Assembly (NCBI GenBank): GCA_026826555.1
Contig: JAKSZT010054335.1
Coordinates: forward strand, 7,875,728 to 7,939,727
DNA length: 64,000 nucleotides
From: Tolypeutes matacus
Taxonomy: Eukaryota; Chordata; Mammalia; Cingulata; Chlamyphoridae
Reading direction: 5' to 3'
The translations under genes and the position numbers were made by a program. The notes under the pieces were generated by a model. It was not told where the DNA came from and made no database searches. It saw only the letters and a list, made by a program, of their open reading frames with translations. This document shows, piece by piece, positions 35,455-46,934 of the stretch (position 1 is its first letter; each line of letters opens with the position of its first letter).

Positions 35455-37280
35455 GGGCGCAAGGAGGCTCAGCCATTCGGCAAGCGTTGACAGGGCTCCC
35501 CCGTGCCGCCAGGCGCTCCCCACGTGGCGAGCCCCTGGCCGTGAGAAGGCCCGAGGCCTCGCCCGTGAGGAAGGCACCCGGCTCTTTCAGGAGGCTGCTC
35601 TGGAATAACCGGGCGTCCAGAGAAAGCCAGGCCCCGACTTTCTTTCAAACAGCTCGGCCGCAGCCTTCCAGAGACGGCTCAGCCCCCAGCTCCTCAGCTC
35701 TGCAATAAACCATCGATTTTTCGACGGCAGAGTAAATTCACTCTACTTTCCCCACCTCCCTTAGAGACATTTTTGGTAGTTTCTGATTCTCTCCCAGGCC
35801 AGAAGCTAATGCTTCCCTCTGAGCGTAGATTTACGCAGGAAAAGCCAATGGCTCTTGTGTAGACGTGCACAGGGGCAGGAGTGGCCTTTGAGTGCAGCAA
35901 GCATGCACTGTCTCTAAAGATAAATGTTCACAACCAGCACAACGCATGCTCAACAGCAGACTCTTGGTGGGAAAGCCGCGCCCAGTCGTGGGAAATGCCA
36001 TTACAACACTTGTTTTGAATGCGGACGCTGTCCCCCAGAGCCATCTTGCCAAAATCCGGCGCTGACTCGGGGACCTGGAGCTGAAAACCCGTCTGGGGAG
36101 ACGAAACAGAGCCGCTAAGCATCCTCGCCGCCCTGCTTTGTCCCAGCCCCACGCGCCCACGGGCGAAGCGACCCCACGCCCTGCTCCAGGGCCGTCCCCA
36201 GTCACGGGCCGGGGGGCGTCTGGCGGGAAGGCCCCGCCAGACCCGGAGCCAGGACGGCACAGCGGCCCCCAGCTGGGAAAAGTCCCCACTGCGCGCAGCC
36301 GTCTAAGGCGGGCGGCGCCTCTCCCTGCTTCTGTGCCCGTGAGCCACAGGCCTTCCTGTAGGATGCCCTCTCCGGGCTCTCCGTCCTGCGCCCTGAAGGG
36401 GTCATTCGCTGAACCCCCTGCCCAGGCTGCTCTCTCCCAGGGCTGTGCGAAGGCACCTTCTGATGGGCCAGCCCTGCCTGGCCCGGCCTTGCAGGCAAAG
36501 AGCCCTGCGCGGGAGGGTCGGCGGCCCAGGCCGCAGGGCGCGCAGCGACCCTTCTGGGAGCGCAGACCTCGCTCATGGCCCAGCAGCCCGGAAACCGTAC
36601 GGGCGTGCAGTCACCCCCTGCGCGCCGTTTTAATAAGGGGTCAGCCTTCACCCCCTTACATGCGAAGCTACACGCTAGATTGCTGTGGCTCAAGGACATG
36701 GACTTGAACTGGACTCGCGTGTGGCTACTTCCTACAGGCTGAGGGTGCACGGGGTGAGAAAAGGGAGCCAGAGGCATGAGTCTGGCTCCTCACTGACCTG
36801 CTCCGTGTCCACTGTCCTCCAGCTGCTGGGGAGGTCATGCAAGATGCACCACGTCTGCCCCGCCCAGCAGCTCCAGAGGCCCTCCCAAAGGCCTCACTTC
36901 TTAATCAACGCGGTGCGAAGACCCCTCGGGTTCGATCCCTGCCCCATGGGCCCGCATCAGAGGCCAGCCTTCGGACGCCGCCCCGTCTCGTCTGTGGGGG
37001 ACTCCCGTCCATCCTAACGAGCCAGGCCAGGCCTCGCCCTGTCCCTCTCTGGGCCGCCGGCCCTGTGGACGCAGCACGCCGTGACGACGTGCTTCTACGT
37101 CTGTGCGCGCAGCGAGGTCCTCGAGGGCAGGCTCTCTGCACCCTCAGGGCTCTGTCTCCACTCAGGCAGTGGCTGTTGACGGCGAATGAATCGAAGCTCT
37201 TTGAGAATCCCCAGGTGCGTCCTGGGCGAGCTGCAGACCCAGGGCTGCAGAGCTGGCCTGAGAATGAAGCTCTCTGAGTA
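35455..37280. other. GC- and CpG-rich intronic stretch, no gene recognised
   Basis: Long overlapping open frames on both strands have no recognised domain or splice structure. AATAAA occurs on the plus strand at about 35704. A GGTTCGATCCC at about 36926 resembles a tRNA/SINE B box but lacks the rest of either. Confidence 0.4.
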
Positions 37281-37834
37281 GAAAACACTGTTTCAAGGTG
37301 TGCTAGATCTCACAACCATTTGCCTTTCTTAATTTGGTGTTTGGGATGTAAGAAATTAGGAGTGTGTGTTTCTCCCTCTGAAAATGCTGGGACCCTGACT
37401 GTGCACACAATGTAAAAGCACAAAGCCTCCCTGTATCCCCCCTAAGTGATGAGTGAGGCGGCGGCTCGTCCACATTTGTTTGTTTTACAGAAGGGCCTAA
37501 ATGTCCGTTTGGTCTCCGGCCCGGCAGGGGCTGAAGGGTGAAACCCAGGCGGCCTGACGCGCTGCAGTGCCCACCTACCCCTCGCAGGTGGGGACGGCCG
37601 CTGAGCTGCCGTGGGGTCTCCAAGGACAACAGCCTCTGGGAGACAAAGAGCAGACTAGGCCAGACGCAAACTGAAGTAAGCACTGAATTGTCGCCAGCCC
37701 CTGTTCCTGAATTTTCCATCCAAGCCCCCGTCCGAGTCCCCCAGGGACAGTCACAGTGGCAGACCTCCTAGGCTGCTGGAAATGCCATTGGTCAATCTGT
37801 ACGCCTCCATCTCTATATTTAACTAATTCAGCTG
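37281..37834. other. MOBP intron, nothing recognised
   Basis: This is unique sequence before the L2 copy. Confidence 0.45.
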
Positions 37835-39100
37835 AAATCACTCATCCCTTCAGAAATGCTTTTTGAGCACTTGCAATGAGCCAAACATGATCTTAGTTCC
37901 TGGCGATATGACAATGAATAGACAGTGACCCTGACCTCCTGGAGTGCAAAGGGGAGAGTCATTAAACAAGGTGCTTCTGCAGAAATAAGGATCTAATTAG
38001 AGTTGTGATAAGGGCCTTGGAGGAAAAGTATCATGGGCAATGAGTCCATACAGAACGGGGACCTAAACCAGGATAAGAGGTCAGGGAAGGCTTCCTGGAG
38101 GAAGGGACCTGAAGGGTGAGTCAATGACAGGCAGCAGAGAGCACCTGAGACAGTGCTCTGAGCGTGAGGACGCAGGACAGGGCCACGTGGCCATAGCATT
38201 GCGTACAAGGAGAAGTGGGGCAGGATGGGCTGGAGAGGAAACCAGAGGCCAGGTTGTGGCCGGGATTCTTAGTAGGTCAAACTCAATACTAGAAGGGAAG
38301 GAAATGCACAGAAGGACCTTAAGCAGGAATGTGTCACAATCATATGGGCGTTTGTGTAAGACCACAGCTTTGAGGAAAATGGATGGAGGAAGTCCGTGGA
38401 GGCAAGGAGACTGTTGGAGGGCTAATGCAGGTGGACATGTGAAAACTGACAATGGAAGCAAAATCTCTCAAGAATAGAATCAACCAGACTTGGTGATTGC
38501 ACGTAAGGAGTGGTAACAGGGAGGAGCCAAGGACAATTTCAAGTCTGAGCCAGTGCACGGGTGGCGCGAGCATCTACTGGAGAGAAGGAAGGTTTGGGGA
38601 GAAGAGGCAGAGCGATGAGCTCAGTCTTAGATGCAGCCACGTGTAAATGTTTGAGGGGCATTTAGATGGAGACGTGAAGCGGGCAGTTCAGAGGAAGAGT
38701 GCGGCTGGAGATGGAATTGGGAGTTGCTGGAGTGTAGGTGGCAATTAAGGCCGTGGGGTGGATGGGGTTGCCTTGGTGGCGGAACGTAGAATGAAAAGGT
38801 CGGACTGAGCCTTGGGGCAGTCTCACATTTACAGGGTAGGAGGGACGGGCACGAGTCAGGGAGGTAGGGGGAAGCACGTGGTACCATGGAGCCAGAAAGA
38901 GAGAGTGGACAACTTTGCAGAATGATATGAGGACTATGAAGAGTACATTAGACAGAGTGAAGTGGAAATAACTGGCAACTTTATAAGAGCTGTTCCCATA
39001 GAGTCGTTGAGAAGAGCAAGATTAGAAGGTTTGTGGAGGGATTTGGAGTTGAGGGTTTGGAGAGTGCAACTACAGGCCAGCCAGCTTAAGAATGGAGAGG
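37835..39100 (-). mobile_element. Long L2 copy, 3' UTR into ORF2, reverse orientation
   Basis: It starts TTTTTGAGCACTTGCAATGA and passes through GGGAAGGCTTCCTGGAGGAA, AGCTCAGTCTTAGATGC, AGGGGCATTTAGATGGAG and GCAGTTCAGAGGAAGAG. This is the complement of L2 3' UTR and reverse-transcriptase sequence as I recall it. It is the longest L2 in the window and decayed throughout. Confidence 0.7.
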
Positions 39101-40350
39101 AGAGCAGTGGTGTTGCTAGAAAAATATGTGGTCTCCAGGGCTGTGGTTGTTGTTTGTTTGGGGGGAGTGATTTGTTGATTGGTTGCTTGATTTGTTTATT
39201 ATAATGACATGGATGGGAGCATGTGTGAATGTTGCTAGGAAAAGTATAGGAGAGGGAGAGATTGAAATCAAAGTAGAGAGCGAGGAAATAAATAGTCTCG
39301 AGAATTCTTGTTGTTAAGAAAACAAGAGGAGATAGAGTGCATCTCCTTGATAGAAGACAGAAAATAGTTACATGAAGTTGTCATCTAATAGTTTCCATTG
39401 AAAAAATGGTCAAGATTATCAGCTGAGAATGAGAGAGTTGGAGATTTGAGAAGAATAGAATGGGTTTAATATAGATTTTAATCACTTCTCAGCCTCTTGG
39501 CTAATATCAAGTGTAAAACAGATTTTGAAGAAATTTGGAGATCAAGCTGTCAAGCAATTTTGAGGTCCTAGTTGAGGTCACTGACCATTAATTTACAGTG
39601 CTACCAGTCCTATCACTCTGTTTTTCCCAATTGTTCTCCAAAGCCTGGGGATAGATATGGAGAAGACAGATAGTTAAGTTCATCCAGGCATGGAATTTAC
39701 CAAGAAATTTGCAAGAGAATAATTGCAATGATGGATCTTAAAATTGGTAAGAAAAAAGAAGACAGAAATAGGTAATAGATGAATAGCTAGATGAATGAAT
39801 CCATGAATGGATGGGAACTGGAGGGGCAAGTGAAGTGGAAGTACTTAATTTAAAATCAGTTGTAGTGGGGTACTTAAAGCGAGTTGGAAGAAAGGAAGGC
39901 TATTAATGAGATACTAGGTATTTCCACTACCTGATTCAGAGATGGAGTAGTTTCAGGTGCGGACAAGGTCCACAGAATGGCAATGGATGGATAAAGTAGA
40001 CATTAAACCACTCAAGTTGATGGATGGAGTTGGAATGGAGAGGGACTGGGGCACCAAGTGACAAAATCATTGGTGAAGGATGAGGAGTAACCAAGAGATC
40101 AGGTGAAGACTGCCAAAAGGAATGGAGCATGAGCTTCAAAGAGGAGAGGTTGAACTAGAGAGTGGAGGGGCTGTGGCCTGAAAGTGGCACTGGAGGGGAC
40201 ACTGGCCCCACCACAGGCCTGGAGGTACTGGGAGTGTGCCACAGCCTTCGTTTTCAAGGCTGGCAGGGAGGCCTTGTCCTAGAGGCCTGGCTAGATTCGG
40301 TTAGGACCCAGAGGTGGAGGGGTCTCCTGAGTATGAGTTGAGGGGATAGA
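39101..40350. other. Probable further L2-like sequence, unresolved
   Basis: G/A-rich sequence such as AGAGAGTTGGAGATTTGAG and CAAAATCATTGGTGAAGG may be a more decayed extension of the L2. A U2 snRNA-like segment lies within it. Confidence 0.4.
39481..39517 (+). pseudogene. U2 snRNA 5'-end fragment (retropseudogene remnant)
   Basis: ATCACTTCTCAGCCTCTTGG followed by CTAATATCAAGTGTA matches the first ~35 nt of U2 snRNA with about four mismatches, then diverges. It is too short and altered to be a functional U2 gene, and it includes changes next to the branch-site pairing region. Confidence 0.65.
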
Positions 40351-40639
40351 GGGAAGCGCTCCTTACCATGGAATGCCTGCTCCACTGTGCACAGGACTTG
40401 GGTTTGTCCAAGATGGACAAACGGGACTTGGGTCATAATGCCTCTCACGCAGAAAAATGACTTTCTCTTATTTTCACACCCAGAATACTGTGAGACAGCT
40501 AGATGTACTTTTTTAAAGTGCTTGATTCTTATTTCAAGTTTTGCTAATTCAGTATTCTACTGTGACATTTGGAATACCAGCAATCACTATTCAATAATTT
40601 AGATGCAGATCCAAAAGGGTAGAAGAGAGTCATCAGTAC

Positions 40640-40718
40640 CTGTCTCTTCATCCACACACATCTGGCAATGAGGTCTCTGTTGGGAGCTTGTCTTGGTGTC
40701 ATCTGCTGCTGCTTCTTT
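40640..40718 (-). other. MOBP: Probable 5'-untranslated exon of MOBP (79 nt)
   Basis: On the minus strand a pyrimidine-rich tract ending CACTTTCAG precedes 40718, and AGACAG|GTACTG follows 40640, so both splice sites are good. The exon lies about 25 kb upstream of the coding exon in unique sequence, as expected for the non-coding 5' exons MOBP is known to have. It contains an ATG 16 nt in, which opens a 21-codon frame running to the exon end. If spliced to 15187, that frame stops at TGA one base before the MOBP ATG. I could not compare it with a cDNA, so the assignment is inference. Confidence 0.55.
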
Positions 40719-41789
40719 CTGAAAGTGAAACAATAGAACGTGTTCTGGTTAGTTTAGCGTTTTTGGCTCATTGGGCTGCAGCTCACTCGAGTGTGTGATA
40801 CGTGGAGTTGAACTCTCAGACCTGCGAAGGAGCAGGAGGTCTCACCTCCATGCTCTGAGCTGGGGCACAGGAGAAGGAGAGAGTCACAAAATCACACACT
40901 CGAACTTTCTAAAGCCCACCTGATCATTACAGAAGAAAAATGCTATGTGTTCTTTCATTTACTGTCAAAGAGAAAAAATCTTTAGTCCTTTCTTCATTTC
41001 TCCCAGTAAATCTGAGCTCTACAGACCTGATTTTTGCTTATGACACAAATAAATGAAATGCCAGAGTCTGGCTCTAAAAATGCAAGTCTTCACAGTTAAG
41101 TAAAGCATGCCGAGAAAGAGGTTGAAGGAACGGGCACCCTCCCCTGCAGCTGTGGAGGGAGAGACGTGTGACATGTGCTCAGCATTATAAGAGGAGATGA
41201 AGGACTCCAGTTTGATAAGGCATGAAGCTGAGAGCTTTCCCAGCACCTCGGTCTTGTGCTCCCTTGCAGTGGACATTGACGAGACGATTCATCAGCATTT
41301 GTTTCATTCTTTCGGAATGTGTATCGGCTCTTAGAACAAAGGGGTCCTGCAAGACTATGAAGGTTCTAGACCCAAAAATAATCTCCAAAAGAAACGTGTA
41401 ATTCTGACTGGTTGTCTTGCTGGGTAATTTCTTTTTCTAGTAATAATGCTGTACTTAACAACCCTGTGTACACAAAGGCCTGACTCTTTGGAAGCTTTCC
41501 CTGCAAATCAGATGAAGCTCCTTGGCATGCTCCTCTCCCCCACCTGCGTGATAGAATAATTGAAACCCCATGCCTGTGCCTGTTTTCTTACTTTAAAAAA
41601 ATATTGTATTATAGAAGCCAAAGAATAAAATAAATGTTGTTGGGTCCTTCTGATATAAATAATAACTGAATAAATAAATAAATGGGGTAGAAGGGACACT
41701 TGCTGCAGAGTAATTCCAATTAATAAATGGAAGGATATTCTACAAAACAACAGAGCAGGGGAGAGCAGCCAAAGGGGACCTGAAGCCTA
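40719..41789. other. Upstream MOBP intron, nothing further recognised
   Basis: This is unique sequence with an A/T-rich part at 41590-41760 (AATAAATAAATAAATG). Confidence 0.45.
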
Positions 41790-41990
41790 AGGGTTAGACC
41801 CTGAGGCAGGAAAAGGACCTTGGTGGTAAGACTTGTGAAATAGCTGTAACAGAATGACACTGCACCCTGAAAATGTGTTAGTTTTGGCGAGTGCACCATG
41901 GCTTCATAAGACGTTAAAAATGGGGGGTGGGGGGGTCACATTTATGTAATCTAAGTATCTTTAAAAATAAGTATTTAACTAAATAAAACA
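41790..41990 (+). mobile_element. L1M-type 3' end remnant (tentative)
   Basis: GGTGGTAAGACTTGTGAAAT and ATAAGACGTTAAAAATGGGG resemble the end of some L1M 3' UTRs. Confidence 0.35.
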
Positions 41991-41999
41991 ACACCACTA

Positions 42000-43235
42000 G
42001 GGGAGGCTGCTTGGGGGAGCACGGCATGCGTTCTCAGCGGGGGGCAGTGTCGCCCCAGGGCGGTGAAAATCTCACTCCTCTTAGGATGGAAGCACAAACG
42101 CACATGCAGCTCGTAAACAAACACGCGGGACATCTGTAGGAGCCCCACTTCAGGGAGGGGAGAAGCAGTTAGGGAAAAGCCTAAAAAGGCTCCTGGGGGG
42201 TGATGGTGAAGATGAGCTTGGAGGCCCTGGTGTACAAGGATGCTCCACACACAGTGCTCTATAAATGCGCACAGGTGTGAGATAAAAGTCCGTGTCATTT
42301 AAGTCAACGCCATCCACATTTCCTCGTTCTGAACACATGTGCAGGCCACAGGGACTGAGAGGCTGAGTAGGAGCCCCCAGTCAGCCAGGAAAAGGGGCTT
42401 CGCGCCCCTCCTCGCCTGCTGGGCACTCCGGCTGCCCCTGCCGTGGCCGTGGCCGTGGCCGTGGCCTGGTGCCGCTTCGGCAGAATCGCCCGCCCAGCTT
42501 GGCTCACGTGCGCACCCGCCTGCTCGAGGGCACAGTCCCTCAGCGGCAACTGTCCTGGCCACGCGGCCGGCCACACCCTCCGCCCCCTCACAGCTTCTGG
42601 TGCTTTTCTCCTAAGCGCTACTCGTGACTGAGGCCGACGGAGGCTTCTTTTTCAGTCCCGCTAAAACGCAAGCTCCGTGTTTGTCCACCGTTTCATCTCC
42701 ACCTCCCACTCGGTGCCCGCCACATGGACTCTGAACAAATGCCTGGAGAACGAAGGAATGAAATCTAAACGCAAGCAGCCCTGTGAAGAGCCCGGGATAA
42801 CCCCCGGAAGCAGACTTCTGGGTAGCTCCGAACTCTTCGACTGGTGAACAGCTACTAGGAGGTGTGCACGTCGATGGAGAGCTTCCTCCAGAACCCTGCA
42901 GAGAAGAGGCTTTTCTCTCTCCTTCTCTGCTACTAACAGGGGGCACCGAGATTCTGAAGTCCCCAATTCATTCAACGTCTGCTTATTGGCAGGTTTCCGT
43001 CACTACCAAGAATTTAGGAGCTTTATTAAGAAATCAGATTGTCTTGAAGAAATGTAGATTGTAAGGAAAAAGTGCTATCCAATCACATGTCTAGATTTCC
43101 ACTGAACTGACGCCTAAAGTAAGATTTGAGATGCTAGTGCCTCTGTAATATTCAGCACGTGTGTTTCCTGCAGAGTTTCTGGAAAGAAACTGAGAAATTA
43201 GAACACAAGTTACCTAGATCCAAGGTAAGGGTGGG
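42000..43235. other. Intron or 5' flank, nothing recognised
   Basis: A GC-rich patch at 42360-42600 includes a short perfect 6-bp tandem (CCGTGG, about five copies at 42440-42465). No exon was identified. Confidence 0.45.
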
Positions 43236-43640
43236 AAATGGGGAGTTAATGCTTCTTGGCACTGAATTTCTGTTTAGGGTGATGAAAAAGTTTTGATAAT
43301 GGATTGTGCTGATGGTAGCACAACCTTTTGAATGAAATTAACACCACTGAATTGCACATTTGAAAGTGGTTAAAATGGAAAATTTTAGATTGTATTAATG
43401 TTACCAGACTAAAAAGATGACAAAACCATACAACATAAAGAGTAACCGTAATGTGAACTATGGACTATAGTCAATACTACAGTAATAACAATATTGTTTC
43501 ATCAATTGTAACAATTACCACGCTAATGTAAAATTTTAACAAGAGAGAAAACTGTGGGTAAATGGGAATGCTGTATTCTGCATGGTTGTCTGTAAGTCTG
43601 CAACAGCTCTAATTTAAAAAATGATAAAAGAACTGTGAAG
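43236..43640 (+). mobile_element. L1MA-type 3' UTR fragment
   Basis: TTCTTGGCACTGAATTTCTG, GGTGATGAAAAAGTTTTGAT, GATGGTAGCACAACC and CACTGAATTGCACATTTGAA are the textbook L1MA 3' UTR order. It is followed by AACTATGGACTATAGTC. Confidence 0.85.
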
Positions 43641-45264
43641 TCATGTTTATCTTAATTATATGAAAGACAATAGCTGTTACTCTCTTTCCTTGTAATTACT
43701 GTTTGAGATTTTTCTTCTTAACTTACAGTTTTGTCCTTTACTACTTCCAGTCAGAACTTTTAAACCTAGACTGCAGATGTGTCTGCATCCTCTAAGTCAC
43801 GCGTTTACTTGTGCAAGAATCCGAGCTGTGAAACAGTCGGCAAGGACACCGATGCCCCTGGACTCCGTGCACTTTCCCACTTTTTCACTCTTTGCCTTTC
43901 TTTCCCCCTGTATGCTCACCTTCCTCGGGCAACACTGGGCTTCCTGGGCTTTTATGAGAGCAACAAATCTTCAGACTTGGGATCAAACAAACGGAGAGTT
44001 GGGAAGTAGAGAAGCAAGAAGGAAAACCTGTTAAAACCTCATGCCCTAAGGCTTCAGCCTCCAGCCCCCTAAGAGCTCTGTGTGTGCCCAGATTAGCACA
44101 GCTGTGCTCGGCTACCCATGGGGAAGGGTGGCAAAAAGTGGGGTGCAGCACCACAACGCCTGTTTGCCTCCCACCGAGCCACACCTGCTCCCCCACCTTG
44201 CTTTTAAAATACGGTAAACAAACCGGTTTCTGCTGACTTCTGTGATTCTTGAAACATTTTGCATGAAATTAGTGTAAAGCTCGTCTTCCGTGCGTCTGGG
44301 AGGTCAGCTGCTGCCGTTGTTTCCTGGTAGGAACTGATAAGAGCACACAAGCTCAACCTGCAATTCTCCTGCTTTGGTTGATTGGCAGCTGCTTCTCACA
44401 CTGCTCCTGAATTCCTTCGCCAACCCATTCTTTCTTGGACTGCATAGTGGAGTGAAACCTCTTCACACCAACCCTCAGTAAGATGAAGGAAAAAAGAAGC
44501 CTTTCTCTCCACATCAGAATGTTAAGAGGACGCTCAACATGGATGCTGAGAAACAGTCTTTACCCTACTCCACAACGCAGGGCAGAATCCCGGGCGCATC
44601 ACGCCACACCGCTGCACCGAGTGCTGGGCTCGCGTCTGGGGTCCTGAGAATCACTGTGCAGGGATCTGCCTGGAACAGAGATGAGCGTCAAGTGCCTACG
44701 AGGGGCTGGGCGTGGAGCTCAGCCTCGGCAATAAGGCAGAGCACAGCGAGCTCCCGGCCCCACGAGACTCAGCTGAGTAGGAGAGACAAGGAGGGCCACA
44801 GCGAACTAAGATGCAGTGGAAACCTCTGCCATGACGCAGGGGTGGCAAATAGTTGGGGCCCCTGATTGAACCCTGGTCAGAGGAATCAGGGACGACAACT
44901 CAGAGGAAGGGATAATCAGATCCCACAGTGAGCTGGAATAAAGTCCAAGTAAAGACGGTAGGGAAGGGTGTTCCAGAAACGCCAAGGCCTGCATGGGAGA
45001 AAAATTCACCTCTTGAGACAAATATAAGCAGTTCAGTTTGGCTTGAGTGGGAGTGGAAAGGGAAGATTGGGGAGCAGTGAAATGAAGTTGGGGGATATGC
45101 AGGGGAAATATGAAATTTTTAAATGTTTTAACATGGACTTTTCAATTTTAAATTATTCCAACAAATTCCATCCATTCTGGCTAAGGAATGAACTGTAGAA
45201 CTGTTGTAAATTTATCATAGAAAACTAATGGTTAAACTTGTATATCATCCATACCTACAGTTAG
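43641..45264. other. Intron or 5' flank, nothing recognised
   Basis: A possible SINE scrap lies at 44160-44200 (GAGCCACACCTGCTCCCCC). The segment 44210-44470 is unique and not repeat-like, but carries no recognisable function. Confidence 0.4.
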
Positions 45265-45390
45265 TGGCTCGGCAGACTGAGGCTCAGAGACATAAGTCAA
45301 CATGCCAAAGTCACATAAGTGCAAAGTTGCAAATGTAGTTCTGGAACCTACTTGCTAGGCCATGCGTTTCTGCCTTTTATGCTGCTCCTA
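45265..45390 (-). mobile_element. MIR SINE remnant
   Basis: CTGAGGCTCAGAGACATAAG and CCAAAGTCACATAAGTGC on the plus strand give the MIR core in reverse orientation. Confidence 0.65.
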
Positions 45391-45787
45391 AAACACAAAT
45401 TCCCCATGTATTTATAATAGTTATATAAACTGGTATGAACCCTGTCCACGCACAGCCGTTGCATCACCATTCTCCCAGGGAAGCACACAAGAGCAAGAGC
45501 TGCCTTGAAGAAGAAGCCATCATGGGATAAGGGAGCTCTCTACTTGAGAGAAAGTTAAATTTAGAGAGGCTTCCACTCACGGAAAGAGAAGAGGAATAGA
45601 AGAAGTGGGGGCGGCAGAAATGTCGAGTGAGGCATGAGCCAACCCAAGGTCACTGGCTCTGTTAAGACAGGAGTGGGGTCATGGGGTCAGGGTGCCTGTG
45701 TACCCCACCTCTCATGGGCGTGATGGTGCCTGTGGTGATTTGAAGCCGTGTGCACCCCAGAAAATCATGCTCTTAAAGCTAACCTGA

Positions 45788-46934
45788 GAAGTGGATGTGG
45801 CTCAAGCGATTGGGCTCCTGTCTACCACATAGGAGGTCCAGGGTTCAATTCCCGGGGCCTCCTGGTGAAAGGCGAGCTGGCTTGTGCAGTGAGCTGGCCC
45901 ACGCGGAGAGCTGGTCCACGCGGAGAGCTGGTCCACGCGGAGAGCTGGTCCACGCGGAGAGCTGGCCCACGTGGAGAGCTGGTCCACGCGGAGAGCTGGC
46001 CCACGTGGAGAGCTGGCCCACGTGGAGTGCTGGCCCACGTGGAGTGCTGGCCCATGCAGAGAGCTGGCCCATGCAGAGAGCTGGCCCACGTGGAGAGCTG
46101 GTCCATGCGGAGAGCTGGTCCACGTGGAGAGCTGGCCCACACGGAGAGCTGGCCCGAGTGGAGAGCTGGCCCACACGGAGAGCTGGCCCACGCGGAGAGC
46201 TGGTCCACATGCAGAGCTGGCCCACGTGGAGTGCTGGCCCACGCGGAGAGCTGGCCCACGTGGAGAGCTGGTCCACGTGGAGAGCTGGCCCACGTGGAGA
46301 GCTGGCCCACGTGGAGAGCTGGCCCACGCGGAGAGCTGGCCCACGTGGAGAGCTGGCCCACGCGGAGAGCTGGTCCACGCGGAGAGCTGGCCCACGCGGA
46401 GAGCTGGTCCACGCGGAGAGCTGGTCCACGTGGAGAGCTGGCCCACGCGGAGAGCTGGTCCACGTGGAGAGCTGGCCCGAGTGGAGAGCTGGCCCACGTG
46501 GAGAGCTGGTCCACGTGGAGAGCTGGCCCGAGTGGAGAGCTGGCCCACGCGGAGAGCTGGCCCACGTGGAGAGCTGGCCCACGCGTGAGCTGGCCCACGT
46601 GGAGAGCTGGCCCNNNNNNNNNNTGGAGAGCTGGCCCACGCGTGAGCTGGCCCACGTGGAGAGCTGGCCCACGCGGAGAGCTGGCCCACATGGAGAGCTG
46701 GCCCGAGTGGAGAGCTGACACAGCAAGATAACGCAACAAAAAGAGACACGGAAAAGAGACAATAAGACCAGGGAGCTGAGGTGGTACAAGAGATTCCACC
46801 CTGGAAGGTCCCAGGATCAGTTCCCAGTGCCGCCTAAAGAGACAGAAGGACACAGAGAGGGCAGACAGCGAGCACAAAACAACGGGGCGGGGTGGGGGAG
46901 GGGGATAAATAAATGAATAAACCTTTAAAAAAAA
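45788..46934 (+). mobile_element. DAS SINE (long form) carrying an internal tandem expansion
   Basis: The head GTGGATGTGGCTCAAGCGAT and B-box GGTTCAATTCCCG lie at 45791-45860. The SINE body then resumes at 46717 (ACAGCAAGATAACGCAACAA) and ends in an A-rich tail (ATAAATAAATGAATAAACC). Between them the short GAGCTGGCCCACGCGGA segment, present in only a few copies in other DAS SINEs, is expanded into the array described separately. Confidence 0.85.
45880..46716. repeat. 17-bp minisatellite within the SINE (about 49 units, 10-base gap)
   Basis: The unit is GAGCTGGCCCACGCGGA with variants GTCC, CACGTG, CACACG and CCGAGTG. Ns occupy 46614-46623. I count about 49 units. Because 17 is not a multiple of three and the unit lacks stops in any frame, all six frames stay open for hundreds of codons; those frames are not genes. 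Confidence 0.95.

Larger units (their letters stand above)
4530..40718 (-). other. MOBP: MOBP gene, extent of recognised exons (minus strand)
   Basis: MOBP encodes a small, very basic protein of CNS myelin, made by oligodendrocytes and located in the compact-myelin major dense line. Four exons are visible: a 79-nt probable 5' UTR exon (40640-40718), the first coding exon (14978-15187), the Pro/Arg-rich exon (14441-14730) and the terminal exon for the 81-residue isoform (4530-4569). All junctions obey GT-AG and the coding phases match. In human the gene lies on 3p22 between RPSA and MYRIP (recalled); neither neighbour is seen here. The gene start may lie near 59.8 kb or outside the window. The 3' end is not resolved: I see no AATAAA on the minus strand below 4530 until about 2533, which lies inside an L2 repeat. 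Confidence 0.93.

Noticed and set aside
36915..36940. B-box-like GGTTCGATCCC as a tRNA or SINE
   Set aside because: No matching A-box, acceptor stem or SINE flank was seen around it; probably chance.
45880..46716. CRISPR-like array
   Set aside because: Units are directly adjacent with no unique spacers, and the array is embedded in a SINE in a mammalian genome.
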